Assembly (NCBI GenBank): GCA_947179485.1
Contig: OX359249.1
Coordinates: forward strand, 7,936,001-8,000,000
Length of the DNA stretch: 64,000 nt
Source of the DNA: Allacma fusca
Taxonomy: Eukaryota; Arthropoda; Collembola; Symphypleona; Sminthuridae
Reading direction: 5' to 3'
The position numbers were made by a program, and so were the translations under genes. This document shows positions 51,901 to 61,094 of the stretch, one piece after another. The notes below the pieces were generated by a model. The model was not told the DNA's origin. It worked only from the letters and a program-made list of their open reading frames with translations, and did not search any database. How positions within the stretch are numbered: position 1 is the first letter of the stretch; each line of letters starts with the position of its first letter.

Positions 51901-52998
51901 TCGATAGGTTGCGGTCATGTTGAACACGTTTTTTTCGATAAAGTTCTGAGTGTTGAGTGGGCACTCGAGCATGTACATAACCCAGAGTTGATGGGACTGT
52001 CGTCGTACTTTGGGATTCATGAAGACATCTTTGAAGACCACCACATCAGCTTTGTTCAAATGCGCCCGATTCCCTGTGAGTCGACAGGCATTGACAGGGC
52101 ATTTCTGCTGGAGAAAGACATTCCGACCACTCGTGACGTGTGAGCCCCAACTCATCCCCAGGCCGTAGTAGAGAAGAATGGTTTTCATCTTAGTTACACT
52201 CCCTCTACTGCTATTAAAATTATTCACATTACCCCCACCACCACCACCACCGCCACTACCCCCACTACTACTAGAGCGTCCACTGGGGTCCGTGCGGGAA
52301 GGGGTGAGTTCATTGTCTACAAGTTCTTTGTAATTCCAGCGGTTCCCTACGACTAGGGACGACGAGGGTCGGTCGTCCGAACTGGAATTGGGACTACTAT
52401 TACTGGGAGGAGTGTCCTCAACTACATACATTAGCTGCTGCACGATTCGATCACTGGCGGGGTCTTCCTCGGGCCAGAGCTTGCCCTGGTAATTGGTAGG
52501 GCTGGTGTAGCTGCTGTACGATGATGGGGGTGGATGGTCGGGGAATTTGGAGCCTCGAGACATGAACCAGGGTCGTTGATTTTCGTAGGACAATTGGGGC
52601 TGCTGTTGCTGCTGGAGTTGGAGTTGTAACTGTTGTTGGAGTTGTTGTTGTTGTTGCTGCTGGAGTTGCTGTTGCTGATAGGATCTGTCAATGGATCCAC
52701 CTGACAGGAAATTTATATCCCGACGTGTGGGACTCACGTTGGACTTTCCACTGGGAACGACCAGCTCGCGTGGGTTTGTCGGAGCTGACTCCAGACTCTG
52801 CTCATGAGGTGCACCATTGTACTGAGATTGTTGGAGGAGTTTTTTCACATCTTCGTTAAAATTAACTAGGAGGAGAATGGCACAGAGGCTACCACATGTG
52901 TAGAAAATTACGGTCACTCTGAGTCGTCGAAGCTTCCGACACATTACGGAGGAGTTTGTGGATGTATTGCGTAAGCGGGTCATTCCATTACAACCCAT
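39957..52998 (-). CDS. FucTA: core alpha-1,3-fucosyltransferase (FucTA type, GT10)
   Basis: Exons on the minus strand are 52998-51828, 44502-44235 and 40344-39957. All have GT-AG borders, and together they give 608 residues and a TAA stop. It is a type II Golgi membrane protein: a basic N-terminus, a membrane segment at about residues 27-46, and a long stem (47-270) with a Gln/Leu tract near 108-136, Ser-rich parts and a Gly run near 246-256. The catalytic domain starts at KTILLYYGLG. It carries ECPLNTQN, TATYRHDSDIVTPYEKW, TKKVAWFVSNCVAKNNR, the GT10 signature KFYLAFENSNCRDYISEKFF near 456-475, VLPIVMGAHPDDY, and a WKGTGEF...CRLCAMSH...WWRGPNVCTRRSW tail. This closely matches insect FucTA, which transfers fucose from GDP-fucose to the Asn-linked core GlcNAc and makes the HRP epitope. 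The stem is longer than I recall for the fly enzyme. ATTAAA on the minus strand at 39675-39680 may be the polyA signal. Confidence 0.92.
40877..40902. repeat. (AC)n microsatellite in FucTA intron 2
   Basis: An AC run, followed after a short break by a second short AC run at 40910-40920. Confidence 0.9.
41880..41938. repeat. (ATT)n-(ATC)n-(CTCATC)n triplet tract
   Basis: ATT triplets pass into ATC triplets and then into CTCATC hexamers, a graded compound microsatellite. Confidence 0.9.
44897..45158. repeat. 32-bp minisatellite, ATGCATCTAGACCATTTTGC unit
   Basis: A unit of AAAATGAATCTAGACCATTT plus TGCTTGTGATAG repeats about seven times, well conserved for five copies and then diverged. A single similar unit recurs far away near 57843-57882. 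Confidence 0.8.
46185..46395. mobile_element. pogo-like MITE copy in FucTA intron 1
   Basis: Words are CACTCGCTACCAGGGACCCC, TTACCAGAGCATATCCTC, ACCCCAATGCTACTTTTTTC and AATTTTGCTCCTTCCGG, and it ends with CCTATACCGGCCCTACTCTG before TA. The borders are approximate. Confidence 0.45.
48945..48973. repeat. (CT)n microsatellite
   Basis: About fourteen CT dinucleotides. Confidence 0.9.
49135..49162. repeat. (CT)n microsatellite
   Basis: About fourteen CT dinucleotides, less than 200 bp from the previous CT run. Confidence 0.9.
49566..49870. mobile_element. CATA microsatellite followed by a pogo-like MITE copy
   Basis: Five CATA units run into CAGTACTCCCTTGCTACAAG, preceded by TA. The blocks TTACAAGAGCATCTCCAGGG, CTAAAAATATTTTCAGGCG and ACCCCAATGTTAATTTGTG match the family. 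An ATT tract (49660-49690) interrupts it. Confidence 0.45.
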
Positions 52999-53039
52999 TC
53001 CATTCGGGCCTGTCTAGTCCTCCGTGTGTGACACTCGAG

Positions 53040-53480
53040 AGATTCTTTCTTTGGGTCTTCTTCCAGAAGATTACTTTCTCTCTGTTTCTTTCTTTCTTTC
53101 TCCTGGGTTCTCTCTAGAGCTCTTTTATATTTCTCTCTGGCACTCTCCTGGATCTCTCTCTCTGGAGCTCTTCTGGTTATCTCTCTTGTTCTCTTTTGGA
53201 TTTATCTCTGACACTCTCTCTAGGATATTCTCTGGCACTCTTCTGGGGCTCTCTCTCTGCCACTCTCGTAGGTCTTTCTGCGGCACTCTTCTGGAGCTCC
53301 CTCTCCCTGGCACTCTTCTGGAGATCTCCCTGGCACTCTTCTGGAGAGATCTCTCTGACAATCTTCTGGAGCTCTCTCTCTCTCTCCCTGGAACTCTTCC
53401 GGATTTGTCTCTGGCACTCTTCTGGAGCTCCCTCTAGCTCTCTTCCTTTCTCTCTTACTGGCACTCCCACACACTGCTAC
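53040..53480. repeat. CT/GA-rich minisatellite, GGCACTCTTCTGGAGCTCTC unit
   Basis: Variants of CTCTGGCACTCTTCTGGAGC spaced about 24-36 bp apart are repeated about a dozen times on the plus strand. The array starts some 40 bp before the FucTA start codon, so on the coding strand it is a purine-rich (GAG/AGA) tract in the 5' leader or promoter. Frames through it give Leu/Ser/Trp-rich (plus) or Arg/Glu/Ser-rich (minus) translations, which look like repeat artefacts. Confidence 0.85.
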
Positions 53481-53499
53481 ATAGTCTTCGGGATTTAAC

Positions 53500-55051
53500 C
53501 TTTCGTTAGTCCCTCTCTCTCTCTCGTATCTCCAGCTTTCCCTCTCACTTCCCTGAAGTAGTTTATCCGGACAAAAAAAAATAATGGAATTATGGATGGA
53601 ATCTACAGGAGATTTTCAAAGAAAGTCGTGTGATTGAAGGGATGTATTTCTCCTTGTCTTGGTCGTATGACTGCCAGCAGTTAGAACCTTTTCATGACTT
53701 GTCTTCCCTTCACTACTGAGATCAGCTCGGTCTTCTTACTCTTTCACATCTAATCTCCTTACGGAATTACCTAAAAAATACAAAGAAAAAATAAATGTCA
53801 TATATTTTCTCTCCACATATTAATCCTTGTCCACACTCAAGAACGCCGGGGCTAATAACTTTACCAGAGGTTAGCTAGTCGGATGGAAGACTATTGATTT
53901 TCTCTGCCATCTACAAGTTCCAACCTACGTCCACACACAGAAGAAGGAACAGGACTCTATAGGATTTACTTTCTCTTATATTCAATCTCACAATCCCCAA
54001 AAGTCATAAAGTCATTAAGAAAGGCTTTCCCCTCAAATGTTTCAGTTGTCATATATTTCCAAATAAAAACCATGTACATTCTGGCTTATAACACAGTGGA
54101 CGTGAGGAGCTGAGGTTGCATCAAGAATTGCATCAGAGTGCCCCATATTCCATCCCAGGGGTAACATGAGAGTTCCTCGTCTCCCACAACCATCACCACG
54201 AGCGTACATATAGATATCCCATTCCGACAGAGAAACGTTCATCAAAAATTACCATTTGGCATGTACACAACCCATTATTTAATGCAATTACGATTTAAAA
54301 ATTGACAGAAATTTTAATCAGCAACCACTCCATAGAAAATTCTAAGTGAGACATTTTTACATCTCACAGTATTTACGAAACTTTCAATATTTGGAGTAAA
54401 TTTGACCTCATTCAAAATTTACCAGAGGTCAAAGGCACTTGGGAAAAAGTTCATAAGAAATATGGTTTTTGAGAATACTGTAATAATTATATAGATACGA
54501 GCAGACGAGCACTGCACAGCCAGCGATTGCTGGCTCAGCGAGGCAAATGTAAAAAGGGTACATAGACAGTAAATAATAATAGCTAACTGCACAATCCTAG
54601 TAAAATTGTAGACTAACGTACGGTAACATGATTTTTTAATTTAATTTTGCTTTACTAATTTTTAAAAATAATTCTCTCTCCTAATTTGAAAGAGTGGGCC
54701 GTCTTGGTGGAGGACGGCTGCCGGTGCAATTGCTATGGTGTAATGCTTTAATTTTTTTTAAAGTTTTAAACAATAATTATTGCAATAATTTATTTAGCAA
54801 GCTTTTGCTGGCTCAGCAAATAAAAAAGCGAGCGTAAATTTGAAACTCAAATTCAGAAAATATGGAAAGATTTTAAATAATTTCGAATTATTTTTAACAT
54901 CCTTCTTTTTCTATTTGAATGAAATTTTTATAAATAATATATAATGAAATAATATTAATTTCATTTTTTTAAATATGTTTTATTAAGAATTTTTAATATT
55001 CATTCAAAAAATAAAGCGCGCCAAAATTTGAATCTTACCATCACGGAGACG
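53500..55051. other. no gene recognised
   Basis: AT-rich DNA. Two copies of a TTGCTGGCTCAGC word (54528-54540 and about 54805-54817), each followed by an A-rich stretch with GTAAA, suggest the ends of an unidentified repeat. CCGTCTTGGTGGAGGACGG near 54708 could form a small hairpin. Confidence 0.5.
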
Positions 55052-55059
55052 GTGACGAA

Positions 55060-56416
55060 CATACATGGAGGCAACTCGCGAGTGACGAGTGCACTCAACA
55101 CACTCCTACTCACACTCACAGGAGAGTAGCAAGGTAAAGAGTAGGAGTGAAGGCGCCAAAAAAGTCGTGAGTTGGAGTGGTATAAATCGTAGCATAGAAA
55201 AAGAGTAGGAGTATGAGTAGAATGTTTTGCTACTCGCTATTTCTCGTACCATTGTATTAACCGCATAAAGCTAGCACTAGTGCGCTCACTGCTTCAGTTC
55301 GTTTCAAAAAATTTGTTTCGTTTCAGTTTGGACGCTGAAATGAACCGAATTTATGGTTTCGTTTCAGTTCACAAAAAAGTGTTTAAAAAAAAACGATCGT
55401 TTCAGGCGCGAAAATTTAAAATGCTTGACATTAAATATTTTATGACCCGGTAATCGCAATCGCTGCCTAGGTTTACTACGACGTCAGGCATACTTTTAAG
55501 TGTAAATCTAGACTTGGGTGACTCGTGTAACTCCAATCATTTTCCATGTTCAAAGCAGGATCCAACATGACCCACAAAGTATGTCGTTAACCCCTTGGTT
55601 TTAAGTTAAGTTAAAATTTCCACAAACTTCAACATTAAAGACGTAATGAAATTACACCTAGTGATTTTACGTAAATTATACAGATTTAGATGTATTATAT
55701 CACTAAATATTAATTAGTTATTTTTTAATTCGGGATTCAATGGTTTCCATAAACTGTCGTTTCAGTGAGACTGTTTCGTTTTGTTTCAGAGTCTCAACTG
55801 AAACGTTCGTTTCAGCTAAACTTCAAACTGAACTGAAATTTATATGAAACGAACTGAAACAAACTGAAACGAAACGGAAATTTTCGTTTCAGGAACGAAA
55901 CACTGGGCGCACTACCTAGCACTGCCACGATTAAAAGATTGGCGGTTATTGCCAAATATTTCATTATTTCATACAAACAATCGTATGGAATGCCGACTTA
56001 CGTATGTACAAGTCATGCATTGGAAGACAAAATATGTCACATATTAGAAAGAAATCTTGAGCATGCTTCCAGGTTCCAGGCGCATGTTGCAATTATTGTA
56101 AGCTTCGTCGGTCGTGATTTGCCATTGAGTTTGACTTTGAAATTATATAGAACGATTGTTTGATAATATTCGCTTTTTTAATGATAAGGAAAACTTGTCT
56201 TAATATTTGCAAATATTTCGATGAAAACATTGAGTAACTCACGAGTGACGCTGACGAGTGGTGAGTAGGAGTGGTGAGATTTGAAGTTAGCGCTGAGAGT
56301 AGGAGTAGGAGTTTTACATTCTCAGACAGACTATGAGTGGGCACGAGTAGGAGTAGTGGATTTTTCTTATGGAAGTGCGAGTGTGAGTGCGAGTGGGAAA
56401 AAAACCTACATCTATG
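55060..56416. mobile_element. hAT-like non-autonomous transposon (outer, interrupted)
   Basis: The left end is CATACATGGAGGCAACTCGC. The right end on the minus strand is CATAGATGTAGGTTTTTTTC then CCACTCGC; ten of the first twelve bases match. Both sides carry the identical 8-bp duplication GTGACGAA (55052-55059 and 56417-56424). Subterminal arrays of GAGTAGGAGTG/ACTCCTACTC and GAGTG/CGAGTG motifs lie inside both ends (about 55080-55250 and 56225-56400). A second hAT-like element is inserted inside. No transposase frame is present. Confidence 0.7.
55278..55914. mobile_element. hAT-like non-autonomous transposon (inner, nested), 637 bp
   Basis: The left end is TAGTGCGCTCACTGCTTCAG; the right end on the minus strand is TAGTGCGCCCAGTGTTTCG. 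The flanking 8-bp duplication is GCTAGCAC (55270-55277) and CCTAGCAC (55915-55922), with one mismatch. Dense GTTTCAGTTCGTTTC / GAAACTGAAACG arrays fill about 110 bp at the left and 150 bp at the right end. The central 350 bp has no coding sequence. Confidence 0.75.
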
Positions 56417-56777
56417 GTGACGAAGACGAAGACTATCCACTCTTTCAACTTAGAAAAGAGGATATTTTAGATTTACAAACTGCTTCGTCTTATTTTTTTC
56501 GTAACGACTTCACACATATAAATCTGAAGGCTGTCACGCACCTTAAGATTTCAATTGTTTTTTTTTATACTGGGTTAACACTAAAAGTTTATTTATGAGT
56601 CAAATTCACTGCCCATAAATTGAGCCCACGTGTATGAATATTTTGGAGAAATCTACAAAAACTCTATTTAATCCCTTTGATCGCATTTTGATAGATGAAA
56701 GAATTCCAGGTATTGTTTATTGGACATTTGACTCTGCAGAAAAATAGTATTTTACTCATGTGATATACTGCATCGTA

Positions 56778-56946
56778 CAGGATATTCTCCCTATAACAGA
56801 TCCTTTTGTAAGGGCAGGGTACAAATATCCACACATTTTCATCCACCACAATACATTAAATTTGAAAGGTTAGAGATCAAAGGAAGGGATTTTAAAGCCA
56901 AATTTTGCTGGTTTCCAAGGGGTGCCCCAATAGAGACAGTGCACTG
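56778..56946. mobile_element. pogo-like MITE copy (N)
   Basis: It starts CAGGATATTCTCCCTATAAC then AGATCC after TA. It contains CATCCACCACAATACATTAA and CCAAATTTTGCTGG, and ends TAGAGACAGTGCACTG. Confidence 0.55.
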
Positions 56947-59345
56947 TGTCAAGTTTCTCACACCAGCTCAACCTCCCGGAGAATAATGCTTAGCCTCAAA
57001 AATCCGCCTATTGGATAAAAGGCTCCCTGGTTTAATAAAATTATTCGCACAAGGCCTTTCTTACGACACAGGAGATATTCGACAAGGAGGATTTTGGTGC
57101 TTGAGGCAGTCAAGTCGAAATAAAGTGATGGGAGGAAGGGGAAAATCCTTGGCACTTTTATGTATTAAGTTGACGCACTTAAGTAGAATTTCATATAAAA
57201 AGGGAGTCAAGCAGACAGGTTTGACTTTGCTATTTCAAATTTCACGTGAAAGTCAAGAATCGGTGAGTTATCAATTCCAGGAAACATATTGGATTTCTAT
57301 TCAATCAATCCTGCCCGGGACAAACTACCATACACATAAAAACATATCGTCGGTTAAGAGGGCAAATTGTCTAGATATATCTAGTTTTTTCCTGTTAAAA
57401 CCCTATGCTGGTCCATCTGTACAGGATTTTTGCCAATGCAAAAAGGAGAATGCAAAATGTGTCAAGTGCAGGTGACTCCCTACAAACGAAACGTTTATTT
57501 TTGAAAGTAGTCCTTGTGGTACATTTTAGTTGCATCAAAAATATATTAATCCATTTTCCCTCTTCACTGATGCTGTCGAGCTTTGACTAAATGCAAAATG
57601 GGTTATTACTATTTATTCTAAATGGAAGGTGAACTTTTCCCTCGTATTACTACCTTTTTGTTTGAATATCTACTACAAGTTGGAATATGGACTTAGCTCG
57701 GTTTTTATTTGCAAAAGAATCCATGGGGTTTATTTCACATTTGGAGAGACTCTTGCGTCTGGTTCATTTTGTGTGTGTGTGGAAGGGAAATGTCATGCAG
57801 AGTGTCGTCCAGTGTCCATTTTGCATTTCTGCGTGACACTGGGTATAGAACATTTTGCTTTTAGCTGAAAATGTATCTAGTCCAGTCTGTCTCTTCACAG
57901 ATGATACACAATAGGCTGAGTAACAAGTTGATATATGTATGATGCTTCATGCGGGGATTCAATTCTTGTGTTCTTTCAATTCCCTCACAACTGTTCGTCC
58001 TGCTCGTATGAGCGGGTGAGAAAAGGGTCTAATGACATGTCCGGACTAATTGTAAGTGGAGCTGGGAAATGAAATGAGCTACATTGAAGTTAAACTGTCT
58101 GAGCAGTAGAAGCTCCTAGAATTGAAGCCGATAACCCTCTCCCTTGGGCAGAAATACCTGTTTCAAACGCATCTCCGTCTTCCCATTCTTATTGGCTCTG
58201 AGCTCATGGAGCATTATTGTATTATAGAAGTAAGTGCCAGGTTGTCACGAAACCTTTTTTACCCCCCCCCCCAGACTCCCCAGACCCCCCCCCCAAAATA
58301 CTACCCTTTTAAGGCACTCAACATTAAAAAAATATTACAGTCCCCCATTTTGTAGCAATTTCTCTTTTTCCAGAGTTTCAAAAAATTAAATGACCCAGGT
58401 CATTTTGCTCAATGGGTCAAAAACTTAGAGCAGAATCCGGATTTCTTAAACCCTCAAGGTATATAATTAGGTATCTATGTCTACAAATTTTTTTTCCAGA
58501 GATCATTAAAATATTTGGGGCACTGTGATACTTTTTACTATGTTTCCTTATGTGTAATTACATACGTACCTATAGGATTTAAGAGGGGAGTCACGACTGT
58601 GGGATACCTCTCCCAGCAGTATTATGACCAAAAGGGGAAAGAATTAAAGAAAGTGTTTCCATATGAATGCAGACTAAAGTCTTGTTTGTAGTAGCCCCAG
58701 CTGCTATTTATATTTTGTATACCTATGTTACAGTCTACGCTTTTACAGGGTTATCCCTAAAAAAATAATTGCATGATCTTAGATGGGGAGATAAAAGGTT
58801 GGGAAATAATTTTTGGTCTGTAGGGAAAAATTGTATACTCGGTACACGGGGGTTTCTTATAGTGAGCCTACATTGTATGCTTATATGTATCCCCATTGTA
58901 TAGGTGTAGAAGGTGAATAGGAGCAAGGGACAGGAGTACGAGTAGCAATAGCAGCAGTGAGAGGAAAAAAGCTAAAGAGAATAGATTCTTTTTCAATTCA
59001 TCAAAGTCAGGTTTGACTTTTCTCCTCTCCTGCCATGAGGGAGCCCGAGCCAGAGGAAGAGGAGCAGAAGCAAAGAACAACAGATCGTTGGAACATTTGG
59101 TCAGAGTTTGATCCGTAACTGATCGTATAAGTAGCAACTTGACATTCTCCTCTTTCGACAGCATAAAATAAACTTTCCCTCCAACCATTACTTTTTTTAT
59201 CCATCAAAATAACCATAATGGAAATTTACAGCCATCCCCCAACATTTCCTTCCAATGCTCTTTCCTTCCTCCCGTGGTTTATTTCTCCCCTGAAAAAGAG
59301 CACATAAGACCCGTCATACCTGTCCAATTCAGGTTTACGCCTAAG

Positions 59346-59482
59346 GTGCACTCTCGTTATAACAGCCCTAACACACCAGCTTAAAAGATTCCAGTAAAGA
59401 GGGACTTCCCCAAATATTTTCCCCTAAAAGGAAAACTTGATCTTCTATGGACAGCTCCCTCACAGGAAGATTGGACTGCCCA
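59346..59482. mobile_element. pogo-like MITE copy (M), degenerate
   Basis: It starts around GGTGCACTCTCGTTATAACA then GCCC. It contains TTCCCCAAATATTTTCCCCT and ends near CTCACAGGAAGATTGGACTG. No TA duplication is evident. Confidence 0.4.
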
Positions 59483-61000
59483 CTCTCGCTGTCTCTACTT
59501 ATTTTGACTGGTCTTAAGTTTCATTTCTTTCCGACAATGCCATTTTCCTCCCAAAAATAAATAAATACGAAAACTCTAGATTTATACTAACAGTTACAGG
59601 GGGAGTCCGACTATTAGGGACTCCTTTTAAGAGCCCCGCTAAATCCCCCATCTGCGATGGCAAAATGATTCTCACAGTGCCCCATTTATACTTCTATTCC
59701 TTTAATATTAATATTTGTCCCCTACAATAATTGACATTAGAATCTACAAATATTCCCTACATCCAAATATATGTATAAAGCTTCATATGTATGTGAAAAT
59801 AACGGGAAATTTTGAGGTTTGAAGGAGTGCCCTTGTAAAGAGACTCCACTGTGAGGGAATTCCCGTCCGTTTCCGTACTCCATTTAATCCCTCCAGAAAT
59901 CCGCCTTTCCACGTAAATTGACTTAGAAAATACGGACGGACGTGGACGTCGCTCTACGGGAATCAAATTGTTCGCCATGGGTTTTTCTTACTTATGATTT
60001 TGTAATGGAACTTGGGAGACGGAGGATAATACAATATAAATAATGTACATCATGTACATATAATAGCTACTGCCAACCTATCAAATTCTGGGGACTTGGG
60101 AGAAAGCCATGAATCAACTCGCTAACAACATCCTGTATGAAAGTCAACCATACTTTATGACCCCACATTTCCACACAGTTCTCATAAGAAGGTACTTCAA
60201 ACCCCAACTTTTTAATTGTTGCTACACAGCCCGAGTAGCAAGTAGGGAAATTAACACGTCAAAATCTAGCCCAATGGCAATATAGTAAATGTAGATATAC
60301 CTAAATATGCATACAAGACTAATTGTAAATTCTACGGACAGGTCATGTACCTCATGTACTATGTGTACATACTTTGAAGGAGATCGCAGTTCTTATTCTC
60401 TCACTGTCATTATTCTAGACTGATCCTTCCCTCCTTCTGACAGTATTCCATTCAATTCAAATTGATTAACGTGCTGAAGCATAACATTGTCATAATTTAT
60501 TTTCATACCAAACCATCAGTCTATGTATGTATATTACGCAATTCAAAGTGTAAGTGGTTATTTAATAGTCAAGAGTTAAGGATTTTTTATGTTTATGCAA
60601 AGATGTGTTCCGTGTCATCAACCCCCTCATTTCTCCTATAACAAGAGCACTTTCTCCAAAGGGGAAAGAATTTTGAAATATTTTTTATTTACTTTTAATT
60701 TCCTAGGGGCCCTACTCACATGTCCTTAGGAGGAAGGGCAGGGTGAAGGCGGATTTGTGGGACTCGGTTTCTGTGTAAATAGGACGGAATTTCTATCAGA
60801 AAAGATTCTCATGGTGATGGATTCGTGCAGGAAAAAAATCAGCAGGGACAAATAATAACGTTTGCTTTAGATAAAAAAAAAAGCTGGTCAACTGTAGCAC
60901 TATTTCTCCTTGGCAAACACAAACTTTCACCAGAATACATATACATTCCTCCACTTGAACAATCTATTTACTGAAAGGTATGTATGTGCCTCTGTCGAGA

Positions 61001-61094
61001 CAGTGGACCCTGCCTATATAAGAGCCTATGAGAATAAGGAGTCAGAGCAAACTTTCAGGGCTCTGAGGATCCCTGGGACAATGAGCCTCCACTG
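61001..61094. mobile_element. minimal pogo-like MITE copy (O), 94 bp
   Basis: It starts CAGTGGACCCTGCCTATATA then AGAGCC and ends GGACAATGAGCCTCCACTG before TA (61095-61096). The middle keeps only CAAACTTTCAGGGCTCTGAG. It is about half the length of the other copies. Confidence 0.5.

Noticed and set aside
53024-53498. Overlapping frames of 78-137 codons on both strands
   Set aside because: They translate a CT/GA minisatellite and owe their length to the repeat, which lacks stop codons in several frames.
57011-57475. 154-codon open frame, the longest outside the three genes
   Set aside because: No recognisable domain, composition like random AT-rich DNA, no splice partners, and MITE DNA lies just to its left.
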